A stretch of 64,000 bases of DNA, taken from assembly GCA_029204225.1 (NCBI GenBank), contig CM055098.1, positions 52,158,728 to 52,222,727 on the forward strand, written 5' to 3'. Positions 33,929-45,812 of the stretch are shown here, in pieces (position 1 is the stretch's first letter; each line of letters opens with the position of its first letter). The stretch is from Diphasiastrum complanatum. Lineage: Eukaryota; Streptophyta; Lycopodiopsida; Lycopodiales; Lycopodiaceae. Both the position numbers and the translations under genes were made by a program. The notes below the pieces were generated by a model. That model worked only from the letters and a program-made list of their open reading frames with translations. It had not been told where the DNA came from and did not search any database.

Positions 33929-34740
33929 TGCATTGAATGCAAGGAGTACCACGAATTTTGGCTCTCCTATATATGTACATATCATTCTCATTCATATCTA
34001 ATGATGAATCAAGCTTTGGTAATGTCATAATGTCAAAATTGGATCTCATGCTATTTTGCTTGTTTTGATATTCTCTCTCTAACTCGGATTTTGAGTCTTC
34101 TTCATACATTATTTTGGTTATGTATTCTCTCTATTTGTGAGGAAATAGTTTTGTTTTGATCTGTAGCATTCTAGATTGTGCTCTAGCCTCAGATCTTGTG
34201 GTAGATTGCAAGATTGCTCTACAGGTGATCTATGTGCCACCACAAAGCATGGTCAAGATCATTCACACATTTTTTGTGGTTCCCCACACATGTGAAGTTG
34301 CTGGTTTTTTCACATTTGCCAATGTCACATCAACTAGTTATTGATTTGATTGATCCCTTTATAGATCAAGTACATCCACGAGCTGTGTACTATCCAGCAA
34401 GCCTTCACACGTGTAAAGAGTGCCTAGTCATCCAAATTCACGAATGGGAGCCATATGTGCTCATTTCCCAAAGTTGACTATTCTCTTTGGCTAGAACACA
34501 AAAATCTAGTCCACATTTATAGGAATATTCCCTATAAAATAGGATCTAATGGAATCTTCCTATCTTATCTTCTAGAAGCTTATCCACCCGTGTGAATGGT
34601 ATCTTGACATGTGTGAGTAATAACTCATTCACATGGAAGTCCAATCTATGTACACAAAGTTTGACCAATTTGACCATATTCAAGATTCTACTCAAGGGTC
34701 AATTTCACACTAGTGTAGATCAAGCTAAAATCAATCCATC
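33593..34740. repeat. F-like and other LTR remnants; no gene
   Basis: TGTGAATTGAGCACATGACC at about 33,593 opens an F-like LTR. From 33,929 to 34,740 the sequence has LTR character (CACACGTGTAAAG near 34,405, repeated CACATGTG words, possible minus-strand terminus near 34,710) but lacks a partner copy. No coding frame is supported. Confidence 0.4.
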
Positions 34741-34800
34741 TTTATAAAAGTGCTAGTCCACAAACCATCAAAAGTAAGGATGATTTTTCTAATCTTGTAC

Positions 34801-35400
34801 TTACAAGTGATCTTGAACTTCATGGCTACGTACTTGCTTATGGATATAAGTGTCTTTCAAGGATGTTTCACTTATTCTCATAAGAAGCTTACAATTTGCC
34901 TCTCCAAAAGAAAAAACACATTTTTTAAAACAATGAGTGATTAACTCAAATTTGCTCTTCCAAACTCGAAGAGCACTCATTTGATCAAACAACCAATTTA
35001 CTCTTAATTGGTTCATAACAAATTTTAGATCACTAAGACATAAAAACTTGTTCTCAAATGAGTCATTACACATCTTATCTTCAACTTCCTTCTTGATGAA
35101 GCCCTCGAGTTGCCTCATGTAGTTCTCATAGCATACCTTGGTTTGCCTCATGTAGATCTCAAAGCAAAATGGTTCATCAAGCATTGAAGTAAGAAAAGTG
35201 TTGAAAGTGAATGGTTGAGAATCTTTCCCTTGATTACCTTTACCAAGATAAGTGAGCCTTTAAGGCTCGGCCCTTGCCTTTGTGGATCTTCTTGGAGCAC
35301 TTGATCTTTGAGGTGGATCCTCAAGATCTCCATCACTTTGTTGCTCCTCCTCAATCCTTGCAAGATCATTGACACCAAGGTTGTTGATTTCACTTTCATT
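34801..35400 (-). pseudogene. Decayed copia-like pol fragment, D type
   Basis: The minus-strand frame 34,801-35,184 begins MLDEPFCFEIYMRQ, like the copia RT start seen at 45,250 (MLDEPTCYEDACK), and ends EANCKLLMRISETSLKDTYIHKQ, shared with element D. Upstream (35,185-35,400) is a linker-like stretch. No catalytic RT motif remains. Confidence 0.55.
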
Positions 35401-35476
35401 CACACAAGTAAACATCTAAGAATGTTGCATGCATCTTATCATCACTACTTGGTACATGAGAAAAAGAGTGTACATT

Positions 35477-35948
35477 TTAATAAATGATTTCCTCTTTTGC
35501 CATAGAAATTTTAGAATCCAACTTAAACAAACTACCTTGTTTAACACCATTTGCTATGCAAATATCATTCTTCATGATGGACCAAACTCCATGCTTGAAG
35601 TGAACATCTAAACCGTCATCCACTAGTTGTCCAACACTAAGCAAGCTCTTGGTAATTGATGGTACAAAAAATACATTTTCTAGATCCATCCTTTTGCTAG
35701 ATCCTAGACTTAATGAGATGGTACCAATACCATCTATCTCACATTGTTGATCATTTGCTAAAGAAACAAATTTATTAGCACCATTAAAAGACTATAAGGT
35801 TGAGAATGTGTCCTTTTGGAAAGTCATGTGGGAGCTAGCCCCACTATCAATCCACCAAGTTTCCTTTGAGTTGCTTTTGCTTGTTGGAGTGGATGTAGAT
35901 GCCATCAAAGATGAGATCTCCTCATCTCCATCCTCTTCATATGCAAGG
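35477..35948 (-). pseudogene. Copia protease-region fragment
   Basis: Minus-strand frames give ETWWIDSGASSHMTF (protease Asp motif, about 35,822-35,866) and DLENVFFVPSITKSLLSVGQLVDDGLDVHFKHG. This is the protease-to-integrase stretch of a C-like element. It ends abruptly at about 35,948, where a plus-strand copia element begins head to head. Confidence 0.8.
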
Positions 35949-38746
35949 TTTCCTACACTACAGCAAGACTTGCTTTCTATAGCAAGAATAGCAGATGCAG
36001 GAATACATGTGATGTTTTCTGATGAGGCATGCAACGTGGGTGATGTCAGTACCAGTACTTTAATCGCTCAAGGTAGAAGGAAAGGAAATTTAAATCATCT
36101 AAAGGTACATCTACCTGCAGATCAGGTGTATCAGACTCATGATGACCAGCCAGACACTCTGTAACACAAGAGACTCTGCCACGTGAACTCAATGGCACTT
36201 TACCAAGCAAGCCATCATGGAGCAATAATAGAGGTCAGCATCTCGAATGCAACCAGTTCGACCACCTGTGATGCATGTTTGAAGGGCAAGATGTCACGCA
36301 CACCATTTATCAAAGACTCCTATAGAACGACCAAGATTCTGGAGTTAGTGCATTCTCACATCTGTGGACCTTTCAATGTGATCTCAGTAGGAGGTCCAAA
36401 TATTATATAACCTTCATTGATGATTATAGCAAATTTGTCGGAGTGTATTTTATTCAAAATAAATCTAAAGCACTTGATAAGTTCACAGAATATGTCAATT
36501 GGGCTGAAAGATGTATAGGTAACAAGGTGAAACAGAGCAGGACAGATCGAGGTGGTGAATACATCTCAAATCGCTTCACTGATTTCTACAATAATCGTGG
36601 CATCATTCACAGATGGACTGTAGCCTACACACCGCAGCACAATGGTGATCCTAAACAAAAGAATAGGACCTTGATGGAAGCTGCCAAATGCATAATGGCC
36701 TACTCGAAGGCTCCAAGGGTATTGTGGACTGAAGCAGTAGCTACAGCCGCATACATCCAGAATAGGACACGCAAGTCTGGTGTCCCTCACACGACACCAC
36801 ACGAGCTATGGTGGGGTAAAAAGCCCAACCTCTCTCACGTCAAAATCTTTGGCTATGCAGCTTATGCACATATCCCTGATAAGCTTCGAAAGAAGCTTCA
36901 TGAGAAAGCCGAACAGGGATTTCTAGTAGAATATGACAACAATTCGTCATACTACAGAGTCTACATGCCAAACACGAACACTGTGAAAACAATGAGAGAT
37001 GTCAAATTTGATGAGGGCAGGACAATGGCCAATGACGATCCTGTCAGCTATGAAGTTCTGGAGAGACAGTACTATGACCCACCGCCAGTGACAGAGGGAG
37101 CAGAGGACGAACACGAAAACAAAAATTTTCTAGTCGTTTCCCATTTGAGCGACGAATCTGAAGAAGAAATATTCGAGAGGCAGCCTATTGCTATAGTTCC
37201 TGTAAACCAGGATGATTCCAGACCTAGCAGAGCTGACAAAGACAAAGGAATTGTTGTCCCAAGTGGATCTCCTAGAAGGTCGACAAGACCACAAAGAGCA
37301 CCAGCAAGATATGTGCCAGGTAGCTCAGCTTCCACATCAGAAGAGTTCTACGGATTCAGTGACAAACCACAGACTTTCAAGGAGGCAATTGAATGTCCAG
37401 AGAAGGACAGATGGATCCAAGCCATGAACAAAGAGATGGAGTCCATGAGAAAAAACCAGGTATGGACGTTGGAGCCATTACCACATAAGCGCAAGACTGT
37501 CAAATGCAAATGGGTTTTCAAGATCAAATACGAACCATATGGGAATGTGACAAAATACAAGGCAAGACTGGTAGCGAAGGGATTTTCTCAGACATATGGT
37601 ATTGACTACTCTGAAACCTTCTCTCCTGTCGTCAAACATTCATTCCTACATCTGTTATTTGCATATGCAGTAGCTTATGACCTCAGGATCCACATCGTGG
37701 ATGAGAAGAAAGCCTTCTTGCATGGCGAATTAGACAAAGAGATCTATATGCATCAACCCCCAGGAGATGTCTCGAATTCACTTCCTGACTATGCATGCAG
37801 AATGCATAGAAGCATCTAGATCTGAAACAATCAGTCTGACAATGGTACAAGAAGAAAGATCAAGCCCTCAAATCATTGGGATTCAAGCCTCTGTTGGCTG
37901 ATTCCAATGTATATGTCAGAGTTACAGATGGACAAATCATCATCGTGGTTGTATATGTGGACGACACTCTGATACTTTTTGCAGGAGTGAGCAGCTAATT
38001 GCTGAAGTGAAGACAGACATTTTGAAACATTTCGAGATTGTGGATCTGGGAGAAGCCAGGTGTTACCTGGGCTTGCAAATTGAAAGGGACTATGAGGGAG
38101 GTAAACTATACCTTCACCAATCCATATACACTCATAAGATCCTAGAGGACTTTGGGATGTTGAACTGCAAAGGAGCGAATACTCCAATGCTCGCAGGGAC
38201 GGTGCTGACAAATGATGACTGTCCAAAGACTGAGGAAGAGACAGAACAAATGCAGCTCACACCTTATAGGAAGCTGATAGGATTGCTGATGTACTTTGTA
38301 GACAATACGTCCTGATATTGCTTATGCAATATTCAAGATAAGCCAATTCTACACGAATCCAGGCTCGACACATTGGAAGATTGCAAAACAAATTTTTCAA
38401 TATCTTCAATTAACGAGGGATTATGGCTTGTGTTATTGTCGCAATGCAGATTTCAGGATACTTTCCTACAGCGATGCTAGCTGGGCATCTCTCAAGGACG
38501 ACTATAAAAGCGTCTCAGGAGGTTGCACCATCGCATCAGGAGCAGCAGTCCTCTAGGTCAGCAAGAAGCAGACCATAGTGCCCAGTCATCCTACGAAGCA
38601 AAGTATGCTGCAGCAGCAAAGATGGCCAACGAGATAATCTAGCTAAGGCAGTTTCTGGACGAATTGGGCGAAACTAGGAACAAGCCTCTGGTCTTGCAGA
38701 TGAATAACTCTGCAATACATCTGACGAAAGATCTCGTATTCCATTC
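35949..38746 (+). pseudogene. Element L: truncated copia pol (integrase, RT, RNase H)
   Basis: Begins mid-pol at LLSIARIADAGIHVMFSD. The longest open piece, 36,443-37,819 (458 codons), holds the integrase core (SRTDRGGEYIS), the integrase C-terminus (FGYAAYAHIP), the linker and the RT start (CKWVFKIKYEPYGNVTKYKARLVAKGFSQ). A TAG follows at about 37,817. VVVYVDDTLI (RT catalytic) lies near 37,947 in a shifted frame. 38,007-38,315 continues RT, and RNase H runs to DLVFH at 38,746 with Trp-to-stop changes near 38,556 and 38,641. The integrase Glu region reads NGDPKQKNR, so the catalytic Glu is lost. The reading is cut by a MITE-like insert, and its last part is inverted at 39,208-39,375. Confidence 0.88.
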
Positions 38747-38928
38747 ATTAGAGGAGTTCTAAATCCAAAAAAGACCCTTTGTAAAGATTCTTTTTCTATT
38801 TTTTTCTTACACATGGACCAATCAAAACACTCAAATTTGAGATCAATGTAACGTAACTTTTTGAGTCCACATTTTGATTCCACACTAAAAATGGCATAAC
38901 TTTTTAGTGGTAAGTCCGAATTTAGAAA
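38747..38928. mobile_element. MITE-like element, right half in reverse orientation
   Basis: Matches the reverse complement of the right half of 28,958-29,322, starting at the CATTAGAGGA terminus inside the codons for VFH / ARTKH of element L. It is cut at an inversion breakpoint near 38,928. Confidence 0.8.
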
Positions 38929-39207
38929 AGTTATCTTTGCTAGTACTCTTTGGAGCGTGAGGGCAGAAAAGGTTTCATGACGTTTTTTCGTGTCGCGTCG
39001 TTGGTTTCGTTTCCATCATCTGACTTTCTCGCGTTAGACCGCAAAAGATTCTCGTTCGCAAATCTTTCATGTTTGTGTCTTTTTGTCAGGTGTTCTCAAA
39101 ACTTTCGTGCTTCGTGTCTCTTGACTTTCGTGTTCACGAACATCTTCGTCAGGCAGAGGGCTGAAAGCTAGCAAGGCTTTGTAATTAGAAACGTTTTGTT
39201 TTTTCTT

Positions 39208-39375
39208 ACGATCTCGAGACTGCTCCTCTGTCTCTCAAAAAGTCCTTTGTCCAGGGCTTTTGTGAAGATGTCAACAACCATGTCTTTCGTTCCAATATAG
39301 GTGTTCTTCAGCATCTTCTTTTCAATTAGATCCCTGATCAAGTGATACTTGATCACAATGTGCTTCGTTCTAGCA
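39208..39375 (-). pseudogene. RNase H C-terminus of element L, inverted
   Basis: The minus strand reads ARTKHIVIKYHLIRDLIEKK, then DMVVDIFTKALDKGLFERQR. This is the direct continuation of the plus-strand frame that ends at 38,746. Confidence 0.85.
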
Positions 39376-39546
39376 TTAGAGGAGTTTTGAGCTCCAAAAA
39401 GACCCTTTAAGAATTCGTGCAAGTTTATATTATTAAAATATTATAACACTAATACTTTTGACTTGCCATAACTTTTTAATCATAGCTCAAAATATATCAT
39501 ATAACATATAATTGGAAAGCCCTTGTTGAGCGCTTTCCAATGCAAG
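39376..39546. mobile_element. MITE-like element, left half
   Basis: Matches the left half of 28,958-29,322 up to CTTTCCAATGCA. A shared ATGCA then joins it to the LTR sequence CAAGTACCCAGAAGT. Confidence 0.8.
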
Positions 39547-40627
39547 TACCCAGAAGTACAGATGTCTGATCTGATGGCATGACATCAGCAGATACACTCT
39601 AGGTCGTGGCTAATCTACCACTCTTGTAATTTTCTGATTAGTTGTAGATGCTTAATCACTCTAATCTTAAAGTTTGGACATTGTAGTAGATGACGGAATA
39701 TTGGTTGCACTTTCTTTCGACAAGGACTCATTTTATATTAGTGTCTTTTTGCATTACGGAGCTGGTGTATTGTGCAGTAATGTAGTAGTTTGCAAGAAAC
39801 TTTTCGTGTGAGCAGCAGGTTGAGCGGTTGGGTGCTATGGTGCTCGTGTTATGTGGTCGTGATAATCCTATCGGGAGTCATAACTAACATGTCGGGCAGG
39901 TAGGATCTTAGTTGGTTGTTTCGAACAGTCTTTGAAACTATGTTTTCTGACACAGTCGGGACACTCAGCATGGTACTTGGTCTTGATTGGACAATCAACC
40001 ATGAAGTGGCCAGTTTCACCACAGATGAAACATCTGGCATGCAATGGCCCTTGTATAATGGCATAGCCATCTTGTATGGCGAATGGTTCTGGACTTTCAG
40101 GTGGATATTCATGATAAGTCAAGGAGATACAACAACTTGACCAACCAAAATCTCTACGAGATCCATCAAGTCTCAAACAATTATAACTCAATCCTGAGTA
40201 CTACTGCAGTTACTCTAATGAGTTAATAGCCCCATTTCTAGCATTGCATTCAAGAAATCAGCAAACCAACGGAATCTTAATAGATTTACATGTCTCTTAT
40301 AAATCTGGAGATCTAGATTGAACCTCGTATCCAAGCACTTATAGACTACAATCTATAGTAGAATACTATCCACTAAAGTAAGCAAAACTTTCCATAAACA
40401 AAAACAATTACTTAACGAGAAATGCTTGTGAGAAAAATAAGTCTCAATAAAACACCAGAGTAAGATATTTACTGATATGAAGTCTCTACTCATTCAATAG
40501 CTTAGAAATTATTCACTCATAATAATTAAGTATTTGTTCATGATTCGTCAATCACAAATAGTTAGATTCTTATGATTCATCAATCATAATTCACTAGAAT
40601 CTAAAACCATAATCATTAAGGAACACC
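39547..40627. other. End of L LTR, then spacer with a zinc-knuckle fragment
   Basis: 39,547-39,690 matches the 28.9-29.4 kb LTR in reverse. Beyond that the match is lost. Apart from the zinc-knuckle fragment at 39,868-40,191, 40,200-40,627 is A/T-rich with ATGATTCGTCAATCA / ATGATTCATCAATCA repeats near 40,540-40,585. Confidence 0.45.
39868..40191 (-). pseudogene. Zinc-knuckle gag-like fragment
   Basis: A minus-strand 107-codon frame contains RCFICGETGHFMVDCP (CX2CX4HX4C knuckle) followed by CPDCVRKHSFKDC, a second Cys/His cluster. Such knuckles belong to retroelement gag or LINE ORF1 proteins. The frame has no other recognisable domain and no flanking pol, so it is likely a fragment. Confidence 0.5.
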
Positions 40628-40735
40628 GGAGGGCCAGAATACCATATTAGGACTATTCCAAATCCTTAACTGAATATGGTCGTATTCAGCTAAGGATTTG
40701 GAATAGTTCTTATGTGGTAGAACAGCCCTCCGGTA
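40628..40735. repeat. Perfect-armed short palindrome
   Basis: Arms of about 45 bp (ACTATTCCAAATCCTTA and its reverse complement) flank a few central bases. A third copy of the arm is at 41,514-41,560. The palindrome therefore overlaps the left end of a larger inverted repeat. Confidence 0.85.
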
Positions 40736-41565
40736 TTCAAGATTGTTGGTTACGTCTTGATTTAATTCCATGTCAAGACCAATTTGTAACTAGTAACCTT
40801 GAGGGGACTCAGACACTCCTATTGAGACATGTGGGGCAATGCATAGCTTGTGACGGCTATATGCATGAGGATAGCATGGGATATGTAACCTATGTTTAGA
40901 TGGACTGTATGGGAGGTTGCATAGGTGCATGCACATGCTTCCTACCCCTATATATATGGGAAGGAACACGGCTTCCTCCATTCAGAGCCTTTGGCTTTTG
41001 GTTGCCAGTTTTCTCTCCTCTCCTCAAGTATTCACTTGCCATGGCTCAGGGGTGAGATGTTTGAACACATCTCAATTGAATGGGAAGTTTGGATGTCACA
41101 AGTCTCTTTATTTATTGATTCCATCCTCATCTTAGTAGCTTTCCTGGTTGGTCTTTACATTGGTATCAGAGCACAAAAGAGACTTGTAGGAACTAATCCA
41201 CCCAAAAACTGAGATGTGTCCGAACACCTCACCCCCGAGCCATGGCAAGTGAATGCATGAGGAGATGAGAGAAACTGACAACCTAGAGCCAAAATCTTGG
41301 AACGGAGAAATCCATGTCCAGCCTGTGCATGCACCCATGCAACCATCTAAACATAGGTCACATATCCCATGTTATCCTCATGCATACAACAGTCACAATC
41401 CATGAACTACTCTCCACATGTCTTAATAGGAGTGTCTGGTCCTCTTAAGGTTATTAGTTAAACTGGCCTTGAAAGGGAATTAAACTGAGGCGTAGCCAAT
41501 AATCTCGAAAATTGGAGGGCCAGAATACCATATTAGGACTATTCCAAATCCTTAGCTGGATATAG
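40683..41565. repeat. Large inverted repeat: two LTR copies head to head around a PBS
   Basis: 40,683-41,150 and the reverse complement of 41,185-41,565 are homologous with moderate divergence; TAGTAACCTTGAGG, CTATTGAGACATG and TTCACTTGCCATGGCTC are each mirrored. Between the arms at about 41,160 lies a plus-strand TGGTATCAGAGC, the tRNA-Met PBS. The left arm is thus a 5' LTR with its PBS, and the right arm an inverted LTR. No gag or pol is present. Confidence 0.8.
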
Positions 41566-42992
41566 TTGTGACAGCTAGCATAACAAGAATTCTTCCCCCC
41601 TATATGGACACCCTTCTCCTCTCTTATAGATGGGAAAATTCTCCTCTCTAAACACTAGAGAGTTCCCTCCTAAGCCAATGGGAAGAGAGAAGGCAAATGG
41701 AAGGTCATGACTCACTATGGATCAATAAAGAGTCAAAGGATTCCTTCCATAGCCTATGACTCTTGGAATGCCTTTCTCTGGTCATTTGAATAACTCAAGG
41801 GCCCCAATTAGGTACGCACTCCAAATAGGGCCTAATGACTAATAAGTGATGGTAAGCTTTGGTCCAAGGCCAAATATGTAAACATGGTTCAAGTTTGAGG
41901 CTCGAGGTTTAGTAATATGGTGCATTACCCAAGATAAAGGCCCCCTAACACCCCACAAGATTCCATACTCCATATAAGGTATAGAAATCTCCATGCCCTT
42001 ATCCAAGGACATATATACCTTATCCAAAGGCATCTACCCTTATCCAAGGGTGTCACACCATTTAGCCTCCCAGAACTAAACAGGCATGTAGGGAACACTG
42101 AAGTACTACTTGTTACACAGGTATGTAGCATTAAATCTATGAGAAAATAGATCACATCAAAGAAAAATGCCACATCAAATAATTTGCATATGACATCAGA
42201 GATAGGAAGAGAGAAAAATTACAATCTAGCACCGAAGTGATATAATAATCAATCTATGAATTTTATAGATGAAGAAGAAAAAGAGGAGGAAATTGCACTA
42301 TAGGTCTTGGTGACAAATTTTTTAATCTTAATGAGAATTGAGATACCAACTCAAGAGCTTCATCACACATTACATTACAAAGAGAATGGATCTCATTATA
42401 TTTGAATGAAAATGATGACAACAAAGTGTTGTTAGGAGATAATAGCACAAATTAAATAAGAGATGTGAAAATATGTCAATCCATCTTTATCATGGTGAGA
42501 AAGGAATATTGTATAATGTCTTTTACATTTTGAATTTGGTGAATTATCTCTTGTTACTAGGTTGTACTAGTAATAAAGACTTGGAAGTGAAATTTCACAA
42601 ACATACTTTTTTTTATCAAGAACATAAAAAAGAACTTTGAAGCAATAACAAGTGGAATATGAGTTTATAAAAAAAATCTACAACTTGAATGCCATATTGA
42701 TCATCAAGATTTGTGATATAAAAAAGACAATCAAATTTGTCTTCAACACAAATATATGAACATATCATTAAAATCAGAGGTTATGAATCTCATTTGGATC
42801 TCTAATCATGAATCAAACATCAAGGATTGCACTTAGATTGATTTTCTTCTAGCTCCAGCAGTGCTATCCCTCAGCTTGTGCAAAGATCACAATTTTTTTG
42901 GTATGGCAAACTCTGGCATATGTTAGTTTGTGGAAATGGTAAATAATGGCACTTCAGATTCAAATGGTTTTAGAGGATGTGGTAGAGTGATC
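41566..42992. other. Spacer; no gene seen
   Basis: No ORF with family resemblance, no LTR terminus and no RNA gene recognised. A short TATCCAAGG repeat occurs at 42,000-42,050. Confidence 0.45.
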
Positions 42993-42997
42993 AAGAG

Positions 42998-43691
42998 TGT
43001 GAAAAGTATAGTACTAAGGACCATAAATGGATCTTTGAATGATCCACAAGGTGATTGTATGCTTGTTAAACAATCTATCAGAAATTAGTCATCAGAAAAC
43101 AAGATCTAGTTTAGCAACTTGATAGGAAACAAGTAGAGACAATAAAAGCATTGATCAAATAGTATAATCCAACTCCACACGTGTGGAAATAAGGTTGTAG
43201 TACGGCCTGTAGACAGTGTTTACAAAGTGCCACAGCTGGGTTTCATTGGAATCAAGAGTAATCACCATACAATGAGAGGAAACTCGAGTTTCTCCTTGAG
43301 GCTCCAAAACGTTTCTAATCTTCTCACTATGGAGGAATGGGAATACATAGTAAAACACACTTCCTTTGCAAAATTAGGTGAAAATTAAGCATGTAATAAG
43401 GAAGTAGACTCCACTTCTCTGTCCTAATGTGAAAACCCTAGCCTAGATCCAAGGGTCATGCTTGGTAGGTGCATGGTAGATACAAATTTCATCATAAATC
43501 ATGGTCTAGATCCTACAAAGTAGGAAATCACTACCAAATAGACACAACCACTCCCTCTTGACTCGTGGTAACCTACTTTAGGTGTGTATGTACGAGTGGC
43601 ACTTGGCCATTCAAGTAACCAAAAAACAATATTGACAAAATGTACAATATTCTACATGGGCTAGATTTGCCAATGTAGGCAATTTTTCACA
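42998..43691 (-). repeat. 3' LTR of element C
   Basis: 694 bp, TGTGAAAAGTATAG to TTTTTCACA. It contains the palindrome TCCACACGTGTGGA at 43,174-43,187. Confidence 0.92.
43174..43187. promoter_or_regulatory. G-box-type palindrome in LTR C
   Basis: TCCACACGTGTGGA, a perfect 14-bp palindrome around CACGTG. It is conserved in the other C LTR at 54,907-54,920 although the two LTRs have diverged elsewhere. Confidence 0.4.
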
Positions 43692-43843
43692 CTTCCTCCT
43701 CAAATCTAGCCTTGGAGATCACAATGCTTTTATCAATAACTGCCAATTGAAGATCTAAGCTTGACAAATGAATCTTTAGGTAAAGTTTAGTAACAAATCA
43801 GGCAAGCAACTTGATGATGGCAACATGTTGGAGCTTGATCTCT

Positions 43844-45812
43844 TTAGCTTGCACTTTTTCCCCTCGCAAAATGATGAGCAATTTCGATGTGTTTGCTCCT
43901 TACAATGGAATGTAGGATTAGTTGCAAGTTATTGGGCTGATTGGTTGTCACAATAGATGATAGGGATCTCCTCCTCCATGACATGAAGCTCCACCAATAG
44001 CCTTTTGAGCCACAAGACCTTCCTTGCATGTCGATGTCAAGGCCTTGTATTCGGATTCTGTGGAAGATAGGGAGATGGTATCTTGCTTTTGGAAAGCCAT
44101 GGTAACTACTACATCACATAGAAAGGTGGCAACGGCACTTGTTGATCTTCTATCAACTTTGTCACCTGCAAAATCCGAGTCACTATAGGCTCTTAAGCCA
44201 AGATTAGTTCCTCTATACAAAATACCAAAATTCTTAGTAAATGAAATGTATCTAAGAACTCTTTTGGCCATCTTCCAATGTGAAACTAGAGGACCTTTGC
44301 ATGAATTGGCTTAACTTTCTAACACTATAACTAAGATCAGGTCTAGTTATAGTTAAATAGATCAAGGAGCCAATAAGCCTTCTATATAATGGTGATGTCC
44401 TCAAAGGATGCTTCATCAACCAATAGATGATTTTACATGTTGCTCCATTGGTGTCTCAATGCCTTTACAATTCTTTATCTAGGATGGATGTAGCATATTT
44501 AGATTGACAAATGAAGCTAAAATCACATCCTCTAATAACCTCTATTCCAAGAATGAAGCTCAATAGGCTGAGATCTACCGTCTTAAACTCTTTTGCTAAA
44601 GCAATTTTTACATCTCTAATTCCATCTAGATCATTACCACTCAAGATAATGTCATCTACATACAAAACAAGAATAATGATCATGCCATCATGAAAACTTA
44701 TATACAATGATGGGATCATAGGCACTCATTACAAAATTGATGGAAATGAGAAAAGAGTTTAGCCTAGAGTACCATGCTCTAAGGTGCTTGCTTGAGCCCA
44801 TAAAGGCTCTTCTTCAAAAAAACACACCTTTCCTTCATGATTTGCCTTGATGAAGCCCTCGGGTTGCCTCATGTAGATCTCTTCCTCCAAATAACCATTG
44901 AGGAATGCATTTGTGAAGTCAAGTTGGAATAGCTCCCAATTGAAGGTTGTAGCAAGACTAATGATCAACCTGATAGTAACAAGCTTAGCCACAGGAGCAA
45001 AAGTCTCATCATGATCAATGCCTTTGGTTTGTAAAAAACCTTTGGCAACAAGCCTAGCTTTATGCTTGCTTATTGATCCATCTTGATTATACTTCAATCT
45101 AAACACCCACTTGCAATCAAGAGGTTTCTTCCCTTGAGGAAGATCCACAAGATCCCAAGAATGATTCTCAATAAGAGCATCATACTCAACTTGCATAGCA
45201 TCCATCCAACTTTTAGACTTACAAGCATCTTCATAGCATGTTGGCTCATCTAACATTGAAGTAAGAAAGGTGTAACATATGAAAGATGATGAGCCTTCCT
45301 TTGATCACCTTGACCATCATAGGTGAGCCTCAATGGCTCGGATCTTGCCCTTGTAGATCTTCTTGGAGTTCTTGGAGTTCTTGCCATCTTGAGGTGGATC
45401 CTCAAGTTCTTCTTCACTTGGAAGCTCCTCTCCATCCTAGCATGATCCTTGGCATCAAGATGATTAGTAGCATTATCATCCAAATCACAAGCATGTCCTC
45501 CATAAAAAATAATATCCCTACTCATTATCACCTTGCTAGTGATGGGATTGAAGACTCTATAACCTTTTCTATTCTCACCATATCCCACAAGATGCCTTTG
45601 ATGGATGTTGCATCATCCTTTCTTCTATTATCCAAGGATTGGTGTACATAGCAAGTGGATCCAAAAACTTTGAGATCCTTGAGATTGGGCTTCTCTCCAA
45701 ATAGAGCTTCAAATGGTGTGATTCCTCCATTGGCTTGGTTTGGCAATCTATTGCACAAATAGTTCGCACAAGTTATTGGCTTCACCCCAAAATGGTTTGG
45801 ATAGAGAAGCAT
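43844..45812 (-). pseudogene. Element C integrase end, RT and RNase H, frameshifted
   Basis: Minus-strand pieces in order: 45,528-45,812 (integrase C-terminus, FEALFGEKPNLKDLKVFGS), 45,250-45,588 (linker, SEPLRLTYDGQ), 44,759-45,256 (RT: CKWVFRLKYNQDGSISKHKARLVAKG, FLNGYLEEEIYMRQPEGF), 44,465-44,725 (LYVDDIILSG catalytic block), 43,948-44,271 (RNase H: SDSDFAGDKVDRRS, SSTESEYKAL) and 43,844-44,029 (HIEIAHHFARG). Each piece is in a different frame from the next, so no complete RT can be made. Similarity to A is clear, but this is a distinct family. Confidence 0.9.

Larger units (their letters stand above)
38929..39546. other. Inverted segment of element L (about 0.6 kb)
   Basis: It contains LTR-like DNA (38,929-39,207), the RNase H C-terminus of L on the minus strand (39,208-39,375) and the other half of the MITE (39,376-39,546). 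Turning the block round restores DLVFH-MITE-ARTKHIVIKYHLIRD and a continuous LTR matching the 28.4-29.7 kb copy. Confidence 0.75.
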
